Assembly (NCBI GenBank): GCA_052267165.1
Contig: JBKQHO010000022.1
Location: 124,001 to 188,000 of the forward strand
Origin: CAWICD01 sp052267165
GTDB taxonomy: Bacteria > Vulcanimicrobiota > Vulcanimicrobiia > Vulcanimicrobiales > Vulcanimicrobiaceae
Direction: 5' to 3'
Length of the DNA: 64,000 bases
Positions 37,245-44,830 of the stretch are shown one piece after another. Below the pieces are notes generated by a model. The model did not search any database and was not told where the DNA came from. It saw nothing but the letters and a program-made list of their open reading frames with translations. The number at the start of each line of letters is the position of its first letter. Within the stretch, counting starts at the first letter, position 1. A program made the position numbers and the translations under genes.

Positions 37245-38406
37245 ATGATCGCGCCCTTGGAACGGCGCCTCACCGACGAGCTTCGCGCGATCGTGGGCGC
37301 ACCCGGCGTCCTGACGTCCGAAGAAGACTTGCTCGCGTACGGCTACGACGGGACCTGGTTCGAGAGCCGGCCCTTGGTCGTCGTTCTGCCCGAGACGAGC
37401 GCCCAGGTCAGCGCGATTCACAAACTCGCCTCGCGCGAGCGGCTGGCGCTCACGCCGCGAGCGATGCGCAGCGGTCTCTCCGGCGGCGCGGTTCCGCTCG
37501 CCGGCAGCATCGTGCTCAACGTGATGCGCATGAACCGCATCCTCGAGCTCGACGAGATCAACCACGTCATCGTGGTGCAGCCCGGCGTCATCAACGCCGA
37601 GGTGCAGCGCACGGTCGAGGCGCGCGGTCTGTTCTATCCGCCGGACCCTTCGAGCCTCAAGCAGTCCGCGATCGGCGGCAACGTCGCCGAGAGCGCGGGC
37701 GGCGCGCGCTGCCTCAAGTACGGCGTCACGGCGGACTACGTCGCTGCGCTCGAGATCGTCTTGCCCGCGGGCGAAGTGATTCGCGCCGGCGGCATGTCGA
37801 GCGGGCTGCTGCCGACCTCAATCGAGCTGATGGATCAGGTCACGCTGCGCTGCGTCGAAGAGAACGAGCCGCTCGGCCTGCCCGTCGAGAGCGACGCGCT
37901 CCTGCTGTTCGCGCTCGACGGAAACTACGAGAACATCGTCGACGCGGAATTGGAGCAAATCGCTGAGATCTCACGCAGCCACGGCGCGACCGCGACCCGC
38001 GTCGCCGCCGACGCGGCGGAGAGCGCGCGCCTTTGGCAGGGGCGGCGTTCGATCTCGCCGTCGCTCGCGCGCAAGCGACCGCACCGCCTGGGTGAAGACA
38101 TCTCGGTTCCACGTTCCGAGATCGTCGCGATGGTCCGCGCGGTGCGCGAGATCGCGCGCCGCCACGAGCTGCTCATTCCGCTGTTCGGGCACGCGGGCGA
38201 CGGAAATCTGCATCCCAGCATCCTCTGTGACCGGCGCGACCGCGCGGAGATGGGCCGGGTGCGCTTGGCCGCCCACGAGATCTTCGCGGCCGCCGTCGCG
38301 CTCGGTGGGACGCTTTCCGGCGAGCACGGAATCGGCTCCGCTGGGTATCATGAACCCCGGCAAGATCTTTCCCGAACCCGGCGGCCTGGACGCTTTCACG
38401 CTTTGA
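37245..38406 (+). pseudogene. glcD: Glycolate oxidase subunit GlcD-like FAD enzyme, internally deleted and frameshifted
   Basis: The frame encodes recognisable GlcD: VVLPETSAQVSAIHKLAS, PPDPSSLKQSAIGGNVAESA, CLKYGVTADYVAALEIVLP, then FGHAGDGNLHPSIL and GGTLSGEHGIG. Three things are wrong. About 60 residues normally found between VIRAGG and SGLLPTSIELMD, including the GSEGxLG FAD loop, are missing. The normally conserved GAGTGLSGG reads AMRSGLSGG. After GEHGIG about 28 residues are lost and the expected end (GIMNPGKIFPEPGG) continues in the +1 frame. The product would be 396 residues against about 470. Either the gene is decaying or the assembly has lost sequence here. Confidence 0.65.
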
Positions 38407-38414
38407 TGGTGAAC

Positions 38415-38602
38415 CGTGTACCGTCTGCGACGTAGCTATACCGTCGCTCGGCGCTTTTCCGTCGCCGCCGCGTCGCTCGTCGCTCCCCCTCCGCTTCGCT
38501 TCGGGGACGGGCAAAGGGCGCTGCCGTTCTTCGCTCCTGGCTCCTTGCGGCGACGAAAAATCGCTCTCGCTTGGTGTATACCTACGTCGGAGACGGTACA
38601 CG
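38415..38602. mobile_element. MITE-like element with 27-bp imperfect terminal inverted repeats
   Basis: The left arm (38415-38441, cgtgtaccgtctgcgacgta...) and right arm (38576-38602) are reverse complements at 25 of 27 positions. Between them lies dispersed repeat copy B. The element is 188 bases, carries no transposase, and sits exactly between the broken glcD and glcF. An 8-base direct repeat (gctttgat) flanks it at 38400-38407 and 38604-38611, asymmetrically spaced, so it is only a weak target-duplication candidate. It could instead act as a long transcript hairpin. Confidence 0.6.
38447..38570 (+). repeat. Dispersed intergenic repeat, copy B
   Basis: Begins ctcggcgctttt and ends cgacgaaaaatcgctctcgc, matching copy A (30475-30571, minus strand) at both ends and in several inner blocks, with about 27 extra bases in the middle. 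It is nested inside the inverted-repeat element. Confidence 0.7.
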
Positions 38603-39938
38603 AGCTTTGATCGAAACTGCAAAAAAGCGAGGGTTCACCGGACGCGACCTGCCGCCGGAAAGCGTCTACAACCAGTGCGTGCGCTGCGGGCTTTGCTTGC
38701 CGTCGTGCCCGACGTACCTCGAGACGCTGGTCGAGACGTCGAGCCCGCGCGGGCGCATCGCGCTGATCAAAGCCGTCGACGAAGGGCGTCTCGACTTGAC
38801 GAGCCCCGGCTTCATTCACCAGATGTCGGAGTGTCTGGACTGTCGCGCGTGCGAAGCGGCCTGCCCTTCTGGTGTGGCCTACGGGCAACTGCTCGAACCT
38901 GCGCGCACGCAGATCGAGCGGGCGACTTCGCAGCGCAGGCCCTTCTTCGATCGCCTGGTGCGCGACTTCTCGCTCGGCTCGCTCTTCGGCGATCTCGCCC
39001 TGATGCGGCTCGTCGCCGGGCTGCTGCGTTTTTACCAGCGCAGCGGCTTGCAGTCGCTGGCCCGCTCGAGCGGCCTCTTGCGCCTGTTCGGCGTCGAGAA
39101 GCTCGAGGCGATCGCGCCGCGCATCTCGGAGCGCTTCTTCGTGCCCAACGGCCAAAGCTGGAGCACGCCCGTCGGCCCGGCGAAAGCGACCGTCTTCATG
39201 CACGCCGGCTGCATCATGCACGTCGCCTTCGCGGAAGTCGATCGCGCGACCGTGCGCGTCCTCAACCGAGCCGGCTGTGACGTCGTCGCGCCGTCGTCGC
39301 AGGGCTGCTGCGGGGCGATCGCAGTGCACGCGGGCGACTTGGATCGTGGCCGCTCGTTCGCAAAGCGCAACATGGTCGCGTTCGAGCGCTCGGGCGCCGA
39401 CGTCTACGTCATCAACGCCGCAGGCTGCGGCTCGACGCTCAAGGAGTACGGACACCTGTTCGCCGGCAACAACTCGTGGGCCCAGCGCGCCGCCGACTTC
39501 TCCGCGAAAGTCAAGGACGTCACCGAGTTCCTCGACGAGATCGGCATCCCGCCCGAGCTCGGCCGCATCGAGGCGACGGTCGTCTATCAAGACCCCTGTC
39601 ACCTCGTCAACGCGCAGCGCATCGCGTCGGCGCCGCGCCGTCTGCTCGCCAAGATCCCGGGCCTCGTGCTCAAGGAGATCGAGGAGAGCACCGTGTGCTG
39701 CGGCAGCGCCGGCATCTACAACGTCACGCAGCCCGAGATGGCCGAGCGTCTGCAGAAGCGCAAAGTCGCCTGCATCTTAGCGGCAGCTCCGACGCTCGTC
39801 GCTACCGCCAACCCAGGCTGCGCGCTCCAGCTCGCCATGGGTCTACAGAATGCCGGTCATCCGCTGCCGGTCAAACACGTCGTCGAGCTGCTCGACGAGT
39901 CGTACGCCGCCATTGCCAAGACCGCCCCGAACGCATAG
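38571..39938 (+). CDS. glcF: Glycolate oxidase iron-sulfur subunit GlcF
   Basis: A 455-residue protein with two [4Fe-4S] ferredoxin motifs (NQCVRCGLCLPSCPTYLE and SECLDCRACEAACPSGVAYG) and two C-terminal CCG domains (GCCGAIAVHAGD and STVCCGSAGIYN) that bind further cluster or cofactor. GlcF passes electrons from the GlcD flavoprotein during oxidation of glycolate or D-lactate. It looks intact although its partner is not. The first possible start (TTG 38571) lies in the right arm of the inverted-repeat element, so the insertion may have supplied the N-terminus; TTG 38607 is an alternative. Confidence 0.88.
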   Translation: MVYTYVGDGTRALIETAKKRGFTGRDLPPESVYNQCVRCGLCLPSCPTYLETLVETSSPRGRIALIKAVDEGRLDLTSPGFIHQMSECLDCRACEAACPSGVAYGQLLEPARTQIERATSQRRPFFDRLVRDFSLGSLFGDLALMRLVAGLLRFYQRSGLQSLARSSGLLRLFGVEKLEAIAPRISERFFVPNGQSWSTPVGPAKATVFMHAGCIMHVAFAEVDRATVRVLNRAGCDVVAPSSQGCCGAIAVHAGDLDRGRSFAKRNMVAFERSGADVYVINAAGCGSTLKEYGHLFAGNNSWAQRAADFSAKVKDVTEFLDEIGIPPELGRIEATVVYQDPCHLVNAQRIASAPRRLLAKIPGLVLKEIEESTVCCGSAGIYNVTQPEMAERLQKRKVACILAAAPTLVATANPGCALQLAMGLQNAGHPLPVKHVVELLDESYAAIAKTAPNA

Positions 39939-39943
39939 TCGCG

Positions 39944-40855
39944 TCACCTGTCCTGGCTGATCTCGATGTCGCCGTCGCTCGCGTGCACGTCGAGCCGTCC
40001 GTCGCCGTTGCCGATGCGCACGGTTCGTGACGTCGAGTCGTCGACTTCATCGGCGTTGTCGTCACTCTTGCTCGCGGTCTTGCCGGACGGCGCCGCGGGC
40101 GACCCCGCGACGCGGACCATGCCCCCGTCGCTCGTCTGGGCCGTCACCAGCGTGTCGGCTCCCGGCGCGAAACCGAGCGTCACGCGGCCGTCGCGTGTCT
40201 CGACGCTGCCGTCACGGACTCGAAGCGCGGTGCCCTCGATGCGCCCGTCGTCGATCGCCGCGTCGACCCGGTCGGCAACGACCCGCCGCAACGAGATCAG
40301 TCCCTTCGCTTCCGCGACGTGCAGCGCGGGCGCATCGTAATCTTCGATGGCGACGGTGCCGCCCGAACCGATGCTGTTGAACGAGGCCTCGGCGCGCAGG
40401 CCGTTCGCTTCGATATTGCCGGCGTTTACGACGATGACCCGGGTTTGCGGAGGCACGAGCACCGTCACCATGCGGTCGTCGCCTATCGACCAGTGGTGTC
40501 TTGAGTTCGTTCCGATATGAATCGTATCGCCCTCTTGGCGTGCCGTGATCGGCGCCTTGGCGCGAAAGATCCCGTACGCCGCGCTTTTGCTGACGGAGAC
40601 GTCGAACTTCGACGGGTCGCCCGCGCGGATCGTGAGGTCGGCGTAGCCGATGTCAACGGTCAAGGCTGGATGCGCGCCGGCCTCAAAGGTCCGATGCGCC
40701 CTGCCCTCAGCCAGGTTCGCGCCCGACGCGACTGCTGCGTCGGTGTGCTGGGCGGCCCATTGAGCCGGGTCGCCCCGAATGGCGAGTACCATCCCGCCAA
40801 CGACGGCGGCTTCCATTACCACCAGGACGGCGATGAGCCGGGCACGCGTTATCAT
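39944..40855 (-). CDS. DUF4097-type beta-helix protein with N-terminal anchor
   Basis: A 303-residue protein. One N-terminal membrane segment (LIAVLVVMEAAVVGGMVLAI) anchors an extracytoplasmic beta-repeat domain resembling DUF4097/adhesin-head families: VDIGYADLTIRAGDPSKFDV, VVNAGNIEANGL, SLRRVVADRVDAAIDDGRIEG and RLDVHASDGDIEIS are short beta turns of a parallel helix. A Ser/Asp/Lys-rich insert lies near 255-275. Such proteins are common near regulators but have no set function. It ends five bases from the glcF stop, convergently. Confidence 0.72.
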   Translation of the reverse strand: MITRARLIAVLVVMEAAVVGGMVLAIRGDPAQWAAQHTDAAVASGANLAEGRAHRTFEAGAHPALTVDIGYADLTIRAGDPSKFDVSVSKSAAYGIFRAKAPITARQEGDTIHIGTNSRHHWSIGDDRMVTVLVPPQTRVIVVNAGNIEANGLRAEASFNSIGSGGTVAIEDYDAPALHVAEAKGLISLRRVVADRVDAAIDDGRIEGTALRVRDGSVETRDGRVTLGFAPGADTLVTAQTSDGGMVRVAGSPAAPSGKTASKSDDNADEVDDSTSRTVRIGNGDGRLDVHASDGDIEISQDR

Positions 40856-40918
40856 GCCCCATGTACGTTCCGACGTGCGCAGAGTTTCGCGGCGGGGCGA
40901 TTCTTGCGCGCGCCGGCG

Positions 40919-41290
40919 TTACAAGCCGACGAGGCGGGAGTCGTTGGCCTTCGCGGCCTCAACGCTCGGGTAGACGTTGAGGACTTCGAGCAATCCGGTG
41001 ATGCGGAGCAAGCGCAGGATCTGACCTTCCTGGGCGACGAGGCGGACCGAACCTTGGTGTTCCTCGGCGAGCTTATGGGCGCCGATCAGCGCACCGAGCC
41101 CGGTCGAATCGAGAAACTCGAGCTGCGAGAGGTCGACGACGATCTCGTGCCCGTCGTGCTCGGCCGCCTCTTGCAACGCGGCGCGCAGGCTGGGCGCGGT
41201 CGCGATGTCCAAGCTGCCCCGGAGCGAGAAGAGGGCGGCCCGGGGGTCCCCAAGTGGGCTGACGTCGATGGTTAACGTATCGCTCGGCAT
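40919..41290 (-). CDS. STAS-domain protein, anti-anti-sigma factor type
   Basis: A 123-residue single STAS domain. The phosphorylatable Ser lies in VDLSQLEFLDSTGLGALIGA, typical of SpoIIAA/RsbV-type antagonists that bind an anti-sigma kinase when unphosphorylated. The C-terminus continues GSVRLVAQEGQILRLLRITG as in the family. No kinase or sigma factor lies beside it in this window. The ATG at 41290 is one base after the stop of the NTF2-like gene, suggesting co-transcription. Confidence 0.88.
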   Translation of the reverse strand: MPSDTLTIDVSPLGDPRAALFSLRGSLDIATAPSLRAALQEAAEHDGHEIVVDLSQLEFLDSTGLGALIGAHKLAEEHQGSVRLVAQEGQILRLLRITGLLEVLNVYPSVEAAKANDSRLVGL

Positions 41291-41291
41291 G

Positions 41292-41633
41292 TTAGCCCTC
41301 GTACTCTCGCCATTCGCAGATACCTCCGTCCCCGAAGGCAACGAAGGCGCAGCCGGGCCGCTCGCGCCGTTCCGCCGAGCGAGGGTACAGGATGAAGCGG
41401 TAGCGGAGCGCCGCTCGCTCGCCCTCGAGCACGACGTCGTCGACTTCCAGTTCCCACGGCGGCCCGTCCCGGAAGAAGGCCGTGAAGTGGGCCACGATCG
41501 CCTCGCGGCCCGCCAGCGGCTCGTGCCGGGCCTCCCGGTAGACAGCGTCGGCCGCGAAGTGCGCTCCGGCGCGGAGCGCATCGCCGGCTCGCCAGGCCTC
41601 GATCAGGCTCTCGAGGAGCGCGCGCCGGGTCAT
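41292..41633 (-). CDS. NTF2-like (SnoaL-type) protein
   Basis: A 113-residue cone-shaped alpha+beta protein. LIEAWRAGDALRAGAHFAADAVYRE and GREAIVAHFTAFFRDGP are typical of the nuclear transport factor 2 superfamily, with CAFVAFGDGGICEWREYEG closing the fold. Small NTF2-like proteins include isomerases, hydrolases and binding proteins; no function can be assigned. It precedes the STAS gene by one base and starts four bases from the duplicated tRNA end at 41637. Confidence 0.72.
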   Translation of the reverse strand: MTRRALLESLIEAWRAGDALRAGAHFAADAVYREARHEPLAGREAIVAHFTAFFRDGPPWELEVDDVVLEGERAALRYRFILYPRSAERRERPGCAFVAFGDGGICEWREYEG

Positions 41634-41636
41634 CCT

Positions 41637-41679
41637 GCTGGGGCGGCTGGATTCGAACCAACGAATGGAGGATTCAAAG
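41637..41679 (-). repeat. Attachment-site repeat: duplicated 3' part of tRNA-Gln
   Basis: A perfect 43-bp copy of 43539-43581, covering the tRNA 3' end, T arm, variable loop and part of the anticodon arm (gattcgaacc visible). Homology stops at 41680 inside the anticodon stem. This is the distal attachment site left when an element integrated in the tRNA-Gln 3' end. Confidence 0.88.
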
Positions 41680-41963
41680 CTCTCGGCCTCTCACGCTTGA
41701 CGAGGGAAATAGCGGCCTTTTACGGGCGTTTGCGGCCTTCGACGGCCTCGTGAAGACCCCATCATCCGCGACGCGAAGGTAAGTCCAAGGTAAGTTGGAC
41801 CCCCGGGGACCCGGGGTGGCGAGAGTCGTATGAGAGCGAGCGAGGGGGGGTGGGCCTAACAGTCCCGCCCCCTTCCCCACGCCGTAGGTCCTAATCCGCC
41901 TTCGCGCAGAATTCGGCCACCCCGAAAGGGGCAGTCGCATTTCCCGCGCGCAGAAGGTATGAT
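41680..41963. other. Left interior of the integrated element, non-coding
   Basis: No convincing gene. A 23-base sequence at 41775-41797 matches 22 of 23 bases at 43502-43524, the end of the integrase remnant, and encodes the same residues (REGKSKVS) in one frame behind an upstream stop. It is probably a trace of a second integrase copy or a recombination scar. Confidence 0.5.
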
Positions 41964-42410
41964 GTGAATCCTATGGCGTTGGTCGATCAGAGCATCTACG
42001 AGCGCGACTTCGCCGCCTGGGTGGAGTCGCAGATAGCGCTCATTCATGCCGGCGAGTTTGGAAGGCTTGACCATGAGCACGTGGCGGAGGAACTAGAGGG
42101 CTTGGCGGCGCGGGATCGGCGTGAACTTAAGCAACGACTCCGCACCGTTTTTGAGCACATGCTAAAGCTGGAGGTCGAACCCGACTCGCCAGCAGCTCGC
42201 GGTTGGCGACTCACCATCCGGGAACAATGGCGCTGCATTCATGACCTGGTCTTCGAAAGCCCAAGCTTGCGAAAGTTTGCCGAGCATTATGCTGAGGAAG
42301 CCTATGATGACGCTCGACAAGACGCCGCCGAGAGCCTAAATCGACCTATGGGTGACTTTCCGCCCGAGAGCCCCTGGCCGTTCAAAAAGTTCATACCACC
42401 GAGCGAATGA
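41964..42410 (+). CDS. DUF29 family protein
   Basis: A 148-residue protein with the DUF29 layout: YERDFAAWVESQIALIHAGEF, then HVAEELEGLAARDRRELKQR, LKLEVEPDSPAARGWRLTI, SPSLRKFAEHYAEEAYDDAR and FPPESPWPFKKF. DUF29 proteins are common in cyanobacteria and in accessory regions, often in multiple copies; function is unknown. It is cargo of the tRNA-Gln element and overlaps the next frame by four bases. Confidence 0.82.
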   Translation: MNPMALVDQSIYERDFAAWVESQIALIHAGEFGRLDHEHVAEELEGLAARDRRELKQRLRTVFEHMLKLEVEPDSPAARGWRLTIREQWRCIHDLVFESPSLRKFAEHYAEEAYDDARQDAAESLNRPMGDFPPESPWPFKKFIPPSE

Positions 42411-42793
42411 CCGCAGGCAATCGCGTGGCCGTGGCCGAGCTTGCGACGCGCAGGAACATCGCCGGGCAACGTTGGTGGGATCGGCGGGTCGCCCTCGCGC
42501 GGCTCGTCGCCGAGGGCGATGTCGAAGCCGCCCGGCTCGCGGTCCAAGGTGCGAACCAAGACGCGGCCGACGAAGCGGCGTGGGGGCCCGTCGACGGGCG
42601 GCTCGCGGTTCGGCCCATCGGCGACAACGACCCGAGCGCGTGCCAGCGCTGTTACCGAATGCTGCGCGCGACCAACGGCGACCATCTGCAAGCCGCGGCG
42701 AACCTGCGCGCGCTCGGCGATGACTCGGCGGCCGACATCGCCATCGCCGGCGAGGTCCAGAATGCGTCCAGGGCTGCAAATTGCACTAGCTAG
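42407..42793 (+). CDS. Hypothetical protein in the tRNA-Gln element
   Basis: A 128-residue frame starting at the ATGA overlap with the DUF29 gene. It is Ala/Arg/Asp-rich, mostly helical by eye (ARLVAEGDVEAARLAVQGAN, LRALGDDSAADIAIAGEV), and has one Cys pair (CQRCYRML). No family recognised. The translational overlap argues it is real; other frames across this GC-rich stretch are also open, so confidence is limited. Confidence 0.45.
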   Translation: MTAGNRVAVAELATRRNIAGQRWWDRRVALARLVAEGDVEAARLAVQGANQDAADEAAWGPVDGRLAVRPIGDNDPSACQRCYRMLRATNGDHLQAAANLRALGDDSAADIAIAGEVQNASRAANCTS

Positions 42794-42802
42794 GCGTTGC
42801 CC

Positions 42803-43036
42803 ATGAACCTGCGAGGCGTCACGCTCGACAATCTCGCCATATTCATCGCTGATGTGAAACCGGGCGATTACGACACTCTGAGCGCCCTTCGGCAGCGATG
42901 CGTTTCACTCGCTCAGACCGCCTTTGGCGACAAAAGCCAGCACGTAGCGGACGTCCTGAATATTCAAACTTCCGCGCCAGTGCATAACCTGTTTATGGCT
43001 GAGCCATTCGACGCATTCTCTTTATCACGACCTTGA
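42803..43036 (+). CDS. Small hypothetical protein in the tRNA-Gln element
   Basis: A 77-residue frame starting at ATG 42803, ten bases after the previous stop. Sequence includes VTLDNLAIFIADVKPGDYDT and SLAQTAFGDKSQHVADVLNI. Its base composition is clearly more AT-rich than the flanking chromosome, consistent with foreign origin. No family recognised. Confidence 0.42.
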   Translation: MNLRGVTLDNLAIFIADVKPGDYDTLSALRQRCVSLAQTAFGDKSQHVADVLNIQTSAPVHNLFMAEPFDAFSLSRP

Positions 43037-43378
43037 CGCTATGAAGGCCGGGCAGTATCTCGTCTTCATTAGTCTTCTCATCCGGCGCGTTGATGAGGCG
43101 ATTGCGCAAAAGGATTCAGGAGCGTCCGGATCTTCCAAAATAGGAAACACATGACCATGCGGCGTTGGTGAGTAAGCCGGAGAGGCGCTCATTCCTGGTT
43201 GCGCGTCTCCAACTCGGGCGCCAGGTCGGGAAACACTTCTTCGCGCCAGCGGCGGCAGGGCGAGCTCTCGTCGTCGCCGCCGCCGCTCTGCAGCGTGATC
43301 GGTGCCATTGCGAGCGCGGCAACGGGCTCATCCTGTGCGGTTTGCGTCAGAAGGCCCAGGCGGCCTCTAAATAGGGCT
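43037..43378. pseudogene. Degenerate stretch with a minus-strand gene 3' remnant
   Basis: No intact gene. On the minus strand, 43189-43356 encodes a run with good codon use (GLLTQTAQDEPVAALAMAP, then SSPCRRWREEVFPDLAPEL) ending at a stop at 43189. It looks like the last 55 codons of a truncated gene whose 5' part was replaced by the integrase remnant. The segment 43037-43188 shows only short frames. Confidence 0.35.
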
Positions 43379-43525
43379 GACGACCTTATGGGCCACTCGA
43401 CGGTGACGCTGACGGTGTCCACCTACGGCCACGTGGGGGAGGAGTCAGGTCGCCGGGCCGCCGACCTGCTCGGCGCGCACCTGGCCCCGGATTTCGCCCG
43501 GGAAGGTAAGTCGAAGGTAAGTTGA
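43379..43525 (+). pseudogene. C-terminal remnant of a phage-type tyrosine integrase
   Basis: About 48 codons remain: DDLMGHSTVTLTVSTYGHV carries the second active-site His (GHS) and the nucleophilic Tyr of tyrosine recombinases, followed by an Ala/Leu-rich tail ending EGKSKVS. The Arg and first His boxes are absent upstream, so it is inactive. It ends 15 bases before the 3' end of tRNA-Gln, the usual place for an integrase that used that tRNA as attachment site. Confidence 0.75.
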
Positions 43526-43538
43526 TGAGTGAAAAACC

Positions 43539-43581
43539 GCTGGGGCGGCTGGATTCGAACCAACGAATGGAGGATTCAAAG
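43539..43581 (-). repeat. Attachment-site repeat inside the intact tRNA-Gln
   Basis: The tRNA-side copy of the 43-bp direct repeat, identical to 41637-41679. The two copies bound an element of about 1.9 kb (41680-43538). Confidence 0.85.
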
Positions 43582-43611
43582 TCCCCTGCCTTACCGCTTG
43601 GCTACGCCCCA
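43540..43611 (-). tRNA. tRNA-Gln (anticodon UUG)
   Basis: 72 bases on the minus strand fold as a full cloverleaf. The acceptor stem is TGGGGCG with CGCCCCA, starting at U1 and ending with discriminator G, as usual for tRNA-Gln. The D arm contains AGCCAAGCGGTAAGGC, the anticodon stem GGGGA/TCCTC encloses the loop CTTTGAA (anticodon TTG), and the T arm contains GGTTCGAATCC. No CCA is encoded. Its 3' half is duplicated at 41637. Confidence 0.95.
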
Positions 43612-43752
43612 CCGTGCCACCAAAATGCGTCGAAAAGTGACCTGGCCCTCTCCCAAGATGCGCATCGGTCGCGGGCCGGCCGATAACCTCGACGAGTATA
43701 CTCTGAGGGCAACGGTCCGGTCGAGGCCGTCCGCCACGTTTTGGAGCCACCT

Positions 43753-44052
43753 GTGATCATTGCACGAACCCGGACCCTGGCGGCCTCCGCCTTCCTCTTG
43801 CTCACCCTCGCCTGGGGCGCCGCGGCGGCCCTGGCCGACACGCCGGCGTCCCTGTGGCTGCGGGTCGGGCACTCCGTGCTGCTCAACGCCCAAGACCTGC
43901 GGCGCGTCACCGTGGCCAACAACCGCATCGCCGTCGTCGTGCCGGTCGGCACCTCGCAGGTGATCGTCAACGGCAAGGCCCCGGGCAAGACGACCATCAT
44001 CGTCTGGACGGCCCGCGGCCGCACCGATTACGCTGTAACGATCACGAACTAA
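43753..44052 (+). CDS. Secreted pilus-formation N-terminal domain protein
   Basis: A 99-residue protein with a signal peptide (LAASAFLLLTLAWGAAAALA) and one small beta domain: LRVGHSVLLNAQDLRRVTVANN, VVPVGTSQVIVNGKAPGKTT and TIIVWTARGRTDYAVTI. This matches the domain at the N-terminus of CpaC/RcpA-type secretins and related pilus proteins, here standing alone. Its role may be pilus assembly or another periplasmic binding task. The start GTG 43753 keeps the signal peptide short; TTG 43741 is possible. Confidence 0.7.
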   Translation: MIIARTRTLAASAFLLLTLAWGAAAALADTPASLWLRVGHSVLLNAQDLRRVTVANNRIAVVVPVGTSQVIVNGKAPGKTTIIVWTARGRTDYAVTITN

Positions 44053-44184
44053 CGACGGGCCGGGCGCGGCGCCTCGACCTCTGGACGCGAGTCGGCCCGG
44101 CAAAACGCGCAAGGAACGCTTTGTCGGGCCGAGTGCGAGCGCTTGGGGCGCCGCAATGCTTTACAAGTTTAGTAGTGTACTGGT

Positions 44185-44814
44185 CTAGTGAAGCGCGACG
44201 ACGCGCTTGGCGCCTAGATAGCGATTCGCCCAGTAGCTGTCGGCAAGCCGGCTGATCATGACGCCGTGGCTCGAGCTGTGGATGAACTTGCCGCTGCCGA
44301 CGTAGATACCGACGTGCGACGGACCCGGCTCGTACGTTTGGAAGAAGACGAGGTCGCCGACTTGGATGCCGCCGTCGGTGTGGTGGCCCGCGTAATACTG
44401 CACGTCCGCGGTGCGGGGCAGATGGATGCCGAACATCGCGAAGACGTACTGCACGTAGCCCGAGCAATCGAAGCCGCTCGGCGAGGTACCGCCGAACACG
44501 TACGGCGTTCCGATATAGCGCATCGCGCTGCGCGTCAGGCTCATTGCGATGGTCGACGTGCGATTGATGACGCCGCGCGCGAACCGGTGTACCGGATCGC
44601 CGGTCTTGACGCCGGCCGAGTCGTTAGACCACATCTGCAGGTCGGCGTCGGCGGTCGGCATGTTCGAGGAGATCTCGTTCATACCGGAAGCCCCTTGGGT
44701 AGTCTCACCGTGCGCTACGCGGTGAATGGCGAGATGCGACTTGGCATTCGCGGCGCCGCCCACAACTCCGAAGAGCGCAGCAGCGAAAAGCGCAATCTTA
44801 ATCGATCGGGTCAA
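44185..44814 (-). CDS. NlpC/P60 (C40) cell-wall hydrolase under c-di-AMP riboswitch
   Basis: A 209-residue secreted peptidase. A signal peptide (IKIALFAAALFGVVGGAANA) is followed by about 75 linker residues and the NlpC/P60 domain: GTPYVFGGTSPSGFDCSGYV (catalytic Cys), PRTADVQYYAG, GDLVFFQTYEPGPSHVGIYV (catalytic His) and KFIHSSSHGV. Such enzymes cleave peptidoglycan stem peptides, usually the gamma-D-Glu bond. I chose TTG 44814 because gaggag precedes it at good spacing and longer forms read into the riboswitch. It lies directly downstream of glmM. Confidence 0.9.
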   Translation of the reverse strand: MTRSIKIALFAAALFGVVGGAANAKSHLAIHRVAHGETTQGASGMNEISSNMPTADADLQMWSNDSAGVKTGDPVHRFARGVINRTSTIAMSLTRSAMRYIGTPYVFGGTSPSGFDCSGYVQYVFAMFGIHLPRTADVQYYAGHHTDGGIQVGDLVFFQTYEPGPSHVGIYVGSGKFIHSSSHGVMISRLADSYWANRYLGAKRVVALH

Positions 44815-44830
44815 GCCAACTCCTCTTTCA

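Noticed and set aside
41674..41940. 88-residue minus-strand frame next to the att repeat
   Set aside because: It overlaps the att site and integrase scar, is Arg/Pro/Ser-rich and shows no family or ribosome-binding site.
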